The notes below the pieces were generated by a model. That model saw nothing but the letters and a program-made list of their open reading frames with translations, made no database searches and was not told the DNA's origin. A program made the translations under genes and the position numbers. Shown one piece after another: positions 1 through 6,069 of a stretch of 14,614 bases of DNA. Source of the stretch: Anaerolineales bacterium (lineage in GTDB: Bacteria; Chloroflexota; Anaerolineae; Anaerolineales; Villigracilaceae); NCBI GenBank assembly GCA_016789205.1, contig JAEURF010000011.1:1-14614 (forward strand), written 5' to 3'. Each line of letters opens with the position of its first letter. The stretch's first letter is position 1.

Positions 1-1
1 A

Positions 2-103
2 AAGAAAAAGAAAAATATGAAAGTTGCGATGGGTGTACGCCCGCGCATGTTTATGGAATTATTTTTAGAACGCATTGAGAAACTAGCAAAATCAATATCG
101 TGA
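2..103 (+). CDS. 3' end of an unidentified gene (partial at left edge)
   Basis: An open frame enters from the left edge and stops at TGA 101-103. The visible C-terminus is about 33 residues: a lysine run, then a stretch ending in RIEKLAKSIS that looks like an amphipathic helix. I do not recognise the family and no motif is diagnostic. An ATG lies at 17 in this frame, but a peptide of 28 residues starting there would be unusually short and no Shine-Dalgarno sequence is visible before it, so the end of a longer gene is more likely. It lies 75 bases before the ECF S-component gene, on the same strand. Confidence 0.4.
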   Translation, partial: KKKKNMKVAMGVRPRMFMELFLERIEKLAKSIS

Positions 104-141
104 CTTTTTAATTTTTGTGGTGTTATGATATAAAATATCAT
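100..141 (+). promoter_or_regulatory. Candidate promoter of the S-component gene, overlapping a perfect palindrome
   Basis: A -10-like hexamer TATGAT lies at 124-129. A weak -35 candidate, GTGACT at 100-105, sits 18 bases upstream. A perfect inverted repeat, ATGATAT-AAA-ATATCAT (125-141), covers the -10 and the expected transcription start near 136. The position suits a repressor operator. With a 3-base centre it is more plausible as a DNA site than as an RNA hairpin. The promoter is inferred and the palindrome is seen directly. Confidence 0.4.
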
Positions 142-167
142 CTATTCACACATCTCACACATTTTTC

Positions 168-174
168 GGAGGAG
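168..174 (+). promoter_or_regulatory. Ribosome binding site of the S-component gene
   Basis: GGAGGAG lies 4 bases before the ATG at 179. It is one of the strongest Shine-Dalgarno matches in the window and fixes this start. Confidence 0.85.
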
Positions 175-178
175 CATT

Positions 179-865
179 ATGTTAGACAAAATCAAAAGCA
201 ATTTCAATACGCAAACTTGGGTGCTTATCCCAATCGCCATCGCCATCAATATTGCAGTCGGGCAGATTGTTCTCTTGCTGAAACTGCCTGTGTTCTTGGA
301 TTCAATCGGTACAGTGCTTGTCGCTGTATTATGTGGTCCTTGGGCTGGTGCATTGACCGGTGCCCTCTCCAATGTTATTTGGGGCGTCGCAATTGACCCA
401 GGTGCATTGCCCTGGTGGCCCGTCGCTTTCTTTATCGGTTACATGGCTGGTCGTATGGCTGAATGGGGCTTCTTCAAATCTTGGTGGAAAGTTGTCGTTA
501 CAGGTTTTGTAATTGCTCTCACTGCCGCAATCGTTTCCACACCGATTGCTGTATATCTCTTTGGCGGTATCACAGCCAGCGGTTCATCTTTTATCACAGC
601 CTACTTACTACAAACAGGTCAAGGAATTTGGCAAGCCGTGGTTAGCACAAGTTTCTTAACTGAACCTGTAGATAAAATTACAACTGCCATGATTGCCTTT
701 GCCATTATTTTAGGATTACCCAAACGCACAATTGGTGGTTATCCTAAAGCCGCTAATGCCGAAGCCGAAGGTGCCGACAAGAATCAACTATACATTGCAA
801 TTGGTGTTGTGGTTTTGTTAGTGCTATTCGCGGCATTCTTGCTCCGCAACATTCTTGGCGGATAA
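179..865 (+). CDS. ECF transporter S component (substrate-binding membrane protein)
   Basis: This 228-residue protein is very hydrophobic, with about six to seven membrane segments (roughly residues 14-36, 38-69 as a pair, 79-95, 103-130, 165-181 and 203-223). The segment around 35-69, with LPVFLDSIGT followed by a CGPWAGALTG stretch and SNVIWG, is typical of ECF substrate-specificity components. Such proteins bind a vitamin or trace nutrient and dock on a T component with two ATPases. Those partners follow directly downstream (977-4047), which strongly supports the call. The last segment (203-223) follows an Ala/Glu-rich linker and looks like an extra C-terminal helix beyond the usual six. 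I see no riboswitch in the short leader, so the substrate is unknown. The gene has its own promoter-like region and a strong terminator behind it, so its expression may be separate from the T/A genes. Confidence 0.85.
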   Translation: MLDKIKSNFNTQTWVLIPIAIAINIAVGQIVLLLKLPVFLDSIGTVLVAVLCGPWAGALTGALSNVIWGVAIDPGALPWWPVAFFIGYMAGRMAEWGFFKSWWKVVVTGFVIALTAAIVSTPIAVYLFGGITASGSSFITAYLLQTGQGIWQAVVSTSFLTEPVDKITTAMIAFAIILGLPKRTIGGYPKAANAEAEGADKNQLYIAIGVVVLLVLFAAFLLRNILGG

Positions 866-870
866 ATGTA

Positions 871-914
871 GAGATTCTTCGCCACAAAGAGCAAGAGCGT
901 GGCTCAGAATGACA
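871..914 (+). repeat. Dispersed hairpin repeat, copy C
   Basis: A 44-base unit begins 5 bases after the S-component stop codon. It matches 4079-4123 in the same orientation, with five substitutions and one single-base gap. It can fold as a hairpin with a GCCAC/GTGGC inner stem and an ATTC/GAAT outer stem. In the other copy the outer stem is ATTGC/GCAAT, so both sides changed together and pairing was kept. It resembles the ATTGC...GCAAT intergenic palindromes that recur in many bacterial genomes (from memory). Confidence 0.7.
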
Positions 915-925
915 CAAACAAAAAT

Positions 926-956
926 AAAAAGACCAGAAGCATTTCTGGTCTTTTTT
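926..956 (+). terminator. Rho-independent terminator after the S-component gene
   Basis: GACCAGAA (931-938) pairs perfectly with TTCTGGTC (943-950) around a GCAT loop, followed by a run of six T. The preceding A run (926-930) extends the stem and would let it work on the opposite strand as well. It separates the S-component transcript from the ecfT start at 977. Confidence 0.88.
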
Positions 957-962
957 GTCGTT

Positions 963-968
963 TATAAT
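963..968 (+). promoter_or_regulatory. -10 box TATAAT just before ecfT, possible leaderless start
   Basis: A consensus TATAAT ends 8 bases before the ecfT ATG, and no Shine-Dalgarno sequence is visible between terminator and start. Transcription beginning at the usual distance would start at or next to the ATG. No good -35 is seen, because that position falls inside the terminator hairpin. Confidence 0.4.
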
Positions 969-976
969 TCGAGCCT

Positions 977-1756
977 ATGCACGAGCGACTTTCCTTCCAC
1001 ATCAAACGAGACAGCGCAATTCACCGCCTCAATCCGCTCACCAAGTTGACTCTCGTCCTCACCTTGATTCTGCTCGCTTTCCTGACTCCATGGTATTGGA
1101 CGCCTCACATCCTTGCCGTTATTTTTATTCCCATATTAAGTGTAATTGGCAAAGTAGCCAAAGAATATTTTACAACTGCACTAAAACTGATTCTACCTGC
1201 GGCAACATTCCTCTTTATCATGCAAGCCGTATTTCAGCCAATTGGCGAAGAAATTATTTTTCATTTTTACTTTTTAGATGTAACCCAAGAAAGTTTAATG
1301 TTTGCCTTTAGAAACGCCATGCGGATTATCGTCATGGTTTCAGCATTTACATTATTCCTGCTGACCACACACCCCAGTGAATTAATGTCCGATTTAACGC
1401 GGCGCGGATTGCCCGGTCAATTTGCATATGTGATGATTTCAACATTGCAAATTCTGCCACAAATGCAAGCCAAAGCACAGACGATTATTTCAGCACAACG
1501 TTCACGCGGCTTGGATACAGAAAGTACATTTCTAAAACGTGCTGGCTCTATTTTCCCTCTTGTCGGTCCATTGGTATTTGGCTCATTGGCAGAAGTAGAA
1601 GAACGTGCGATTGCCATTGAAGCACGTGGGTTTACTTCCAAACAAGTAAAAACATCATTTCATGAAATCCCTGACTCCAGCAACGATAAAATTTTGCGTT
1701 GGTCGCTTCTCTTCCTCATTCTTGTTTCGATTGTGCTTAACTTATGGCATTCATAA
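977..1756 (+). CDS. ecfT: ECF transporter T component (EcfT)
   Basis: This 259-residue transmembrane protein couples the two ATPases to the S component. Hydrophobic segments lie near residues 25-37, 44-58, 68-86, 117-130 and 241-256. Two features mark the family: QRSRG at 174-178 and EARGFT at 215-220. These are the two Arg-Gly coupling-helix motifs that contact the ATPase grooves, the first being SRG rather than the usual ARG. The N-terminal HRLNPLTKL is also typical. The last codons overlap the first ATPase gene by 13 bases in another frame, indicating translational coupling. No Shine-Dalgarno sequence precedes the ATG at 977, but a TATAAT lies 8 bases upstream, so the mRNA may be leaderless. 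It is the first gene of the ecfT-ecfA-x-ecfA operon. Confidence 0.9.
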   Translation: MHERLSFHIKRDSAIHRLNPLTKLTLVLTLILLAFLTPWYWTPHILAVIFIPILSVIGKVAKEYFTTALKLILPAATFLFIMQAVFQPIGEEIIFHFYFLDVTQESLMFAFRNAMRIIVMVSAFTLFLLTTHPSELMSDLTRRGLPGQFAYVMISTLQILPQMQAKAQTIISAQRSRGLDTESTFLKRAGSIFPLVGPLVFGSLAEVEERAIAIEARGFTSKQVKTSFHEIPDSSNDKILRWSLLFLILVSIVLNLWHS

Positions 1757-2583
1757 ATTTACAAAACCTAACTTATAAATATCCACTCACAAAAACGCCT
1801 GCGTTGCAAAATATCAATTTGCAAATTGACAAAGGCGAGTTTATTTCTGTTATTGGTGCAAATGGTGCGGGCAAATCTACACTATGTTATGCGCTGGCGG
1901 GATTCGTTCCGCATTTTTTCAAAGGCGAAATTTCTGGTGAAATCGAAGTGGATGGAATCGCATCAAGCAAATCCACGCTTGATGAATGGGTGGTCAATGT
2001 TGGTTTAGCGTTTCAAAATCCATTCAACCAAATCAGTGGCGCGAAATATACCGTCTTTGAAGAAATCGCTTTCGGCTTAGAAAATATTGGGGTTCCACGC
2101 GAACAGATGAAAAGTCGAGTAGAAGAGGCGATGAAATTAACTGGAATCAGCAATCTAGCAGATAGGTCACCTTATTCATTATCCGGTGGACAACAACAAC
2201 GCGTCGCACTGACCTCCATCTTGGTCATGCAACCCAAGCTTTTAGTCTTAGACGAACCGACTTCACAAATGGACCCGATTGGCACACGTGAAGTGTTTGA
2301 AGTGATTCATAATTTGACTCAAAGCGGCATGACCGTAGTGATGGTGGAACATAAAGTGGAATGGATTGCGCATTTTGCAAATCGTGTGATTGCGTTGAAA
2401 GACGGTTCAATTTTTATGGAAGGCAAACCCAGTGATGTACTCACTTCGGATTTGTTGATTGAAAATGGTTTTGGCGTTTCGCGTTATACATCGGTCGCAC
2501 GTGAAGCCAAGAAACAAGGCTTGTGGAAAAAAGAAAAATTGCCAGTGACTTTATTTGAAGCGGCGGAAGGGTTTAAAGAATAG
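1744..2583 (+). CDS. ecfA: ECF transporter ATP-binding protein, first subunit
   Basis: This 279-residue ABC ATPase has all canonical motifs: Walker A GANGAGKST (38-46), Q-loop FQNP with Gln91, signature LSGGQ (146-150), Walker B LLVLDE (166-171) and switch His203 in VEHK. The EcfA/CbiO type is supported by the FQNPFNQI stretch and by the adjacent T component. It powers import as a heterodimer with the ATPase at 3241-4047. Its intact LSGGQ should complete the ATP site on the partner's Walker A. The ATG lies inside the end of ecfT (13-base overlap). The stop TAG shares its last base with the GTG of the next gene. The C-terminal tail after about residue 235 is the usual EcfA-type extension. Confidence 0.93.
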   Translation: MAFINLQNLTYKYPLTKTPALQNINLQIDKGEFISVIGANGAGKSTLCYALAGFVPHFFKGEISGEIEVDGIASSKSTLDEWVVNVGLAFQNPFNQISGAKYTVFEEIAFGLENIGVPREQMKSRVEEAMKLTGISNLADRSPYSLSGGQQQRVALTSILVMQPKLLVLDEPTSQMDPIGTREVFEVIHNLTQSGMTVVMVEHKVEWIAHFANRVIALKDGSIFMEGKPSDVLTSDLLIENGFGVSRYTSVAREAKKQGLWKKEKLPVTLFEAAEGFKE

Positions 2584-3241
2584 TGACAAGTTATTTTCTT
2601 AGTTCTTTCAGACCTCTCAATATCAATAAACAGGGACGGAAAGCAATTACAACTTTGGGATTGTTACCATATGTTGACGGCTCTTGTAGAAGAGAACCTG
2701 ATTTCGAATCTGCTTTCCCATCTATTTCTGCAATTTGTCATGCTGGTAAGTTTGCTCCACGATTAGAAGAAGATGATGCAATTATCTTTATTACAGTAAA
2801 AGATAAATATCCTCCTCTTGATTTTAGACATTGGCGGCTTGTTTCAATTTTGAAGGTAATAAAACGTTTTGAAACACATCAAGAAGCAAAAGAATGGTAT
2901 TTATCAAAAAAACTTCCTCTTCCAAGTAACTGTATGGTTGAAGAAAATAAACCTCTTCCTTTAGAAATGACAACTTGGCCCAAACCTTATTATAAATATA
3001 AAAAAATTAATGACCCGAATCGAATAATAAGTATATGGGATAAACAGTACAGAGACAGAGTACAAAAATATGGGACTTTTCTCATTTGCGCGCCGAATTC
3101 TTAGAACTATCCACTCCTCCAGTTTTAACTGAAAGTATTATGGTAGATATATTCGGAAAAATTCCTGCAACGCGAAACCCTCCTAAAATATCAAGTGAAC
3201 AATTTGATAAAATTAAAGAAATAGCACAGAAAATAAATTAA
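2583..3241 (+). pseudogene. Conserved protein of unknown function inside the ECF operon, with a -1 frameshift
   Basis: A GTG start overlaps the ATPase stop (TAGTG), and the frame runs 173 residues to TAG 3102-3104. The -1 frame then continues the coding sequence from about 3095 (EFLELSTPPVLTES..., ..IFGKIPATRNPPKIS...) to TAA 3239-3241, which overlaps the ATG of the next ATPase. Restoring one base near 3075-3095 gives about 219 residues. Notable stretches are SCRREPDFES, HAGKFAPRLEEDD, HWRLVSILKVIKRFE, WYLSKKLPLPSNCMV and IPATRNPPK. I recall free-standing homologues with this pattern but no assigned function. The DDAIIFITV strand followed by HWRL loosely resembles PUA/ASCH-like or nucleotide-modification-associated domains, which is a weak inference. 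Sampled lines are about 30-32% GC against 45-50% in the preceding ATPase, which suggests acquisition. The break could be a real mutation or a sequencing error. Confidence 0.7.
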
Positions 3242-4047
3242 TGAAAATAGAAATCAATAGTCTCCACTTTACATATCCCACCGGTCTTGAAGCAATAAAA
3301 GGAATCTCACTCACAATTAATTCAGGTGAGCAAGTTGCCATTGTTGGTCAAAATGGTGCGGGCAAAACCACTTTAGTTCGTCACTTCAATGGATTATTAA
3401 AACCAACTTCAGGGTCTGTGACGATTGGTGATTGGGATACGACAAAATATTCGGTTGCAAAATTAGCATCGCGAATCGGGTATGTATTTCAAAATCCAGA
3501 TGAACAATTATTTTCAAGAGATGTATTAACCGAAATTGAGTTTGGTCCTAAAAACTTAGGATACTCAAAAGAAAAGATAGATGAATTAGTGAAACAGGCT
3601 TTGGTCTGGACAGAACTAACAGATAAAACTGAAACAAATCCATATGACTTATCCCCCACGTGGCGGAAAATGGTAGCGTTAGCATCTATCATCGCTATGG
3701 ATACGCCAATTGTTATTTTTGATGAACCGACTACTGGACAAGATTTTGTAAACGTCTCGCGGATTGCCAATGTAATTGCCGAATTAAAGAAACAAGGCAA
3801 AACCGTTATCACGATTACACATGATATTGATTTCTGTGCTGAGAATTTTGAACGTGTGATTGCTTTATCAAATGGAAAAGTTTTATTAGATGGCAAAGCA
3901 CATGAAGTGTTAGGTCAAGAAGAAATTCTTGCCCAAACGTATGTTGACCCGCCGCAATTAACCAGATTGGGGAAAGTATTAAATTTGAAAGAAACTGTAA
4001 TTAATCAGGAAGAATTTCTCAATGTCATTGTGAGAAGCGAACGATAG
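3241..4047 (+). CDS. ecfA: ECF transporter ATP-binding protein, second subunit with degenerate signature motif
   Basis: This 268-residue ABC ATPase has Walker A GQNGAGKTT (36-44), Q-loop Gln84 in FQNPDEQLF, Walker B IVIFDE (157-162), the D-loop region TTGQD and switch His194 in ITHD. The signature is LSPTW followed by RK (137-143) instead of LSGGQ. In the expected heterodimer this protein's Walker A pairs with the intact LSGGQ of the first ATPase, while the opposite site gets the altered signature. I recall related EcfA proteins with LSPxxRK forms, so this may be a subfamily trait rather than decay. The ATG overlaps the end of the preceding frame-corrected gene (TAATG). The last residues, about NVIVRSER, are encoded by one arm of a palindromic repeat (4021-4125), so the tail may derive from repeat insertion. 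Confidence 0.9.
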   Translation: MKIEINSLHFTYPTGLEAIKGISLTINSGEQVAIVGQNGAGKTTLVRHFNGLLKPTSGSVTIGDWDTTKYSVAKLASRIGYVFQNPDEQLFSRDVLTEIEFGPKNLGYSKEKIDELVKQALVWTELTDKTETNPYDLSPTWRKMVALASIIAMDTPIVIFDEPTTGQDFVNVSRIANVIAELKKQGKTVITITHDIDFCAENFERVIALSNGKVLLDGKAHEVLGQEEILAQTYVDPPQLTRLGKVLNLKETVINQEEFLNVIVRSER

Positions 4048-4125
4048 GAAGCGAGGAAGCAATCTTATGATTAAGTTGGAGATTGCTTCGCCACCGAGAG
4101 CAAGAACGTGGCTCGCAATGACATT
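4021..4125. repeat. Head-to-head pair of dispersed hairpin repeats at a convergent gene junction
   Basis: Outer arms 4021-4034 and 4112-4125 are complementary at 13 of 14 positions, the exception being a G-T type pair. Inner arms GAAGCAATCT (4056-4065) and AGATTGCTTC (4080-4089) match perfectly around a 14-base centre. The middle parts of the arms have diverged. Each arm is itself a unit bounded by ATTG...CAAT. The right unit folds with ATTGC/GCAAT (4082-4086, 4115-4119) and GCCAC/GTGGC (4090-4094, 4108-4112). The right unit matches the copy at 871-914. The left arm lies in the 3' end of the second ATPase gene and the right arm reaches the stop codon of the minus-strand gene. It may terminate both convergent transcripts, although it lacks a clear T tract. 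Confidence 0.8.
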
Positions 4126-5512
4126 ATTTCAAATTTGCCATCATCACAATATAACTGCCATCTTGAACTTCCATGCGATGGGCTGAGAGCAAATACTGTG
4201 CTTTTTCTTGGCGCACATTCGTTAAAGTAAGTGCATGATTTTTCACAGACCCCATTCCACGAAAGGCTTGGAAAAACTCTCCGCGCTCATAGGCATTCCA
4301 AAGTCCGAGTTGAAGCGGAGATTTCCCGACCACATCTTTTCGTTCATAACCCAAAGTCAAAATAAAAGAGCGATTCACTTCCACAATTTTTTCATCTTGC
4401 GCACGCAAAACAAAAATCATTGGAATAGCGTCACTGGTTAATACAGTGTCATCGCCTCTACCTAAACCACTGCGTTCAGCTCTTCTTCGTTCTGTAATAT
4501 CTTCTAAGATGATGGCTTTACCCAAACGCTGAGTCTTCCAACGCACTGTGGAAATATGCGTGTGAAAATAAGCAGGCTCACGCCCTTCAATATTCATGAC
4601 AACTTCGCCGCGCGCCATCGTATGTGAAGCAATCAATTTACTTAACATGTCCCAAATCGGTAATGTAGAAGCAGGCTTGCCGATAAAAACTTTTGCATCA
4701 TCATTAATATAATAATCAAACGCCTGATTGATATAAGCAATTCTGCCACCCTCATCCAACACAATTACAACATCATCAAGGCTTTCTAAAATTGTTTCCC
4801 CAGCAATCGGCATAATATCTAAAATACCAAAACGCAACAGCCCAATGCTATAAATAATCATCGAGAGTATTAAAGTAATCGGTGTAATATCTAAATCAGG
4901 AATTGGGCTTACCCCTGCCAAATAAATAATATTGCCGACAAATGAAATGCCTGCACCCAACACAATAATATAAGATTGTAATTTGAGTTCAGGCGGGCTT
5001 ACCAAAGACCTGCGAATCAAAACGATTGAGCCAATTAAAAAACTAATATAAGAATAAAATAACCAAACCCAAAAAGCAATTCCATACTCTAAAGAAAGTA
5101 ATAAAAAGCCACCCCCATCTTTTTGGCTCATTTCTGTCCAAATCAATTGATGCGACCCACTCGTCCAAACCAACAATAAAGTGGCAATAGAAAAGAACCA
5201 AACCCAATAAATTTTATTGCCTTCAAAAACTTTTTTATGTTGGGCATATTCCAACGTAAAAAGTAAATATAAAGTTGGAATAGAAACAATACCAATATAT
5301 TCAATCTTCGCCCAAAACAATTGCCACTCTATTTTGGCACTTGCCAATTCAAACGCATAAGTAAAAGACCAGCCACTGAGCGCCAGCAACATCCCCAACA
5401 AAGGCAAAGAGCCAGCCACACCACGCCGTTGCGCCACGACCAAAGCATTAATCAGGCTGATTAAGCCTGCCACAACCATTGGGATAACATAAGGGTTAGT
5501 TTGCCACTGCAT
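4124..5512 (-). CDS. 7TM sensor protein with two PAS domains and no output domain
   Basis: This protein has 462 residues. The N-terminal half has seven membrane segments (about 9-27, 36-56, 68-88, 101-117, 143-165, 179-199 and 208-228). It has hallmarks of the 7TM input module of histidine kinases: LYLLFTLEYA at 81-90, the IYLAGVSPIPDLDITPI stretch (196-212) and the LRFGILDIMPIAGETILESL linker (226-245). PAS 1 covers about 238-345 and ends with LEDITERRRAER. PAS 2 covers about 360-460. The chain then stops at MMANLK with no kinase, GGDEF or other effector. Ligand sensing by the 7TM and PAS parts is a family inference. The stop codon lies at the edge of the palindromic repeat, so loss of a former C-terminal domain is possible. 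No clear Shine-Dalgarno sequence or promoter is visible before the ATG at 5512. The gene faces the ECF operon tail to tail. Confidence 0.8.
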   Translation of the reverse strand: MQWQTNPYVIPMVVAGLISLINALVVAQRRGVAGSLPLLGMLLALSGWSFTYAFELASAKIEWQLFWAKIEYIGIVSIPTLYLLFTLEYAQHKKVFEGNKIYWVWFFSIATLLLVWTSGSHQLIWTEMSQKDGGGFLLLSLEYGIAFWVWLFYSYISFLIGSIVLIRRSLVSPPELKLQSYIIVLGAGISFVGNIIYLAGVSPIPDLDITPITLILSMIIYSIGLLRFGILDIMPIAGETILESLDDVVIVLDEGGRIAYINQAFDYYINDDAKVFIGKPASTLPIWDMLSKLIASHTMARGEVVMNIEGREPAYFHTHISTVRWKTQRLGKAIILEDITERRRAERSGLGRGDDTVLTSDAIPMIFVLRAQDEKIVEVNRSFILTLGYERKDVVGKSPLQLGLWNAYERGEFFQAFRGMGSVKNHALTLTNVRQEKAQYLLSAHRMEVQDGSYIVMMANLK

Positions 5513-5645
5513 AAAATACCGCCACTTTCAGTTTGATAGATACAGTTTACATCGAAAAATAAAAATTGAGAATAATTAATCCATAACGATTTTGAAAGTT
5601 TTGACCAAAACCGCCTCATCCCTACGGAAAAACTGGTTCTTGACC
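5513..5645. other. Intergenic region between the PPC gene and the 7TM-PAS gene
   Basis: This 133-base AT-rich stretch should carry the 3' end of the four-gene cluster and the promoter of the 7TM-PAS gene. I see no hairpin-plus-T-run terminator and no convincing -35/-10 pair. The one distinct feature is the inverted repeat GTTTTG-AC-CAAAAC at 5598-5611, too tight for an RNA hairpin but possible as a protein site. Confidence 0.4.
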
Positions 5646-6047
5646 CTACACCTTTTGCTTAACTGACAATTCCTCGTACCCCGAATCATTCTCGTACAGT
5701 TCACGCTTGTAGACAACATCCTCAAACTCAGCAATCACAATTTCTGCTGTGGTGTAGATTTTACATCCGCTGACGAGATGCCCGCCAATTGTTTTCCCTT
5801 CGCCATCTGAAATGGAGATATGAATATGTGAGCCGTGAATAGATACTGTGCCTGTAATCGAAACAATTTCAAAATAACCATCATACTCGTTATATGTGCT
5901 TTTATTTGCCAAACGTAACGTGGCGTGCGTGAAACTTCCCACAGCAGATAAAATCACACCTGCTTGAATGTTATGCTCTTTGACAAATTCTTCAATTGAG
6001 TCAAATAAGTCTTGTTCGGGTTTGAGGCGGAACGTATGAATTTTCAT
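5646..6047 (-). CDS. PPC (DUF296) domain protein
   Basis: This 133-residue protein begins MKIHTFRLKP. I chose the ATG at 6047 because an upstream in-frame ATG at 6110 would overlap the PAP2 gene by 41 bases and add about 21 residues with no family resemblance, whereas 6047 leaves a normal 22-base gap. The whole chain fits one PPC (plants and prokaryotes conserved) domain. A helix with FVKEHNIQAG (21-30) is followed by the GSFTHATLRL strand and then the hallmark HIHISISD (74-81) with GGHL (88-91), whose histidines usually bind metal in the trimer. GCKIYTTAEIVI (94-105) completes the domain. Bacterial members are small stand-alone proteins with poorly known roles, and some are annotated as DNA-binding. 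It is the last gene of the cluster starting at 8402, and the context does not reveal its partner. Confidence 0.85.
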   Translation of the reverse strand: MKIHTFRLKPEQDLFDSIEEFVKEHNIQAGVILSAVGSFTHATLRLANKSTYNEYDGYFEIVSITGTVSIHGSHIHISISDGEGKTIGGHLVSGCKIYTTAEIVIAEFEDVVYKRELYENDSGYEELSVKQKV

Positions 6048-6069
6048 ATTTTTCCAACATGGCACATTT

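Noticed and set aside
104..178. A riboswitch upstream of the ECF S component
   Set aside because: The leader after the likely transcription start is only about 40 bases and shows no TPP, cobalamin, FMN or preQ1-like conserved core. preQ1 types are short, but I see no matching C-rich loop and tail.
955..1311. Open frames overlapping ecfT in other frames and on the other strand
   Set aside because: They are shadows of ecfT, with no family resemblance and no ribosome site.
3071..3104. Programmed -1 ribosomal frameshift in the unknown ECF-operon gene
   Set aside because: No X XXY YYZ slippery heptamer in the right frame and no clear downstream pseudoknot. A mutation or base-calling error is simpler.
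4048..4123. A classical Rho-independent terminator between the convergent genes
   Set aside because: The hairpin is strong but is not followed by a T run on either strand. It is reported as a repeat with possible terminator function instead.
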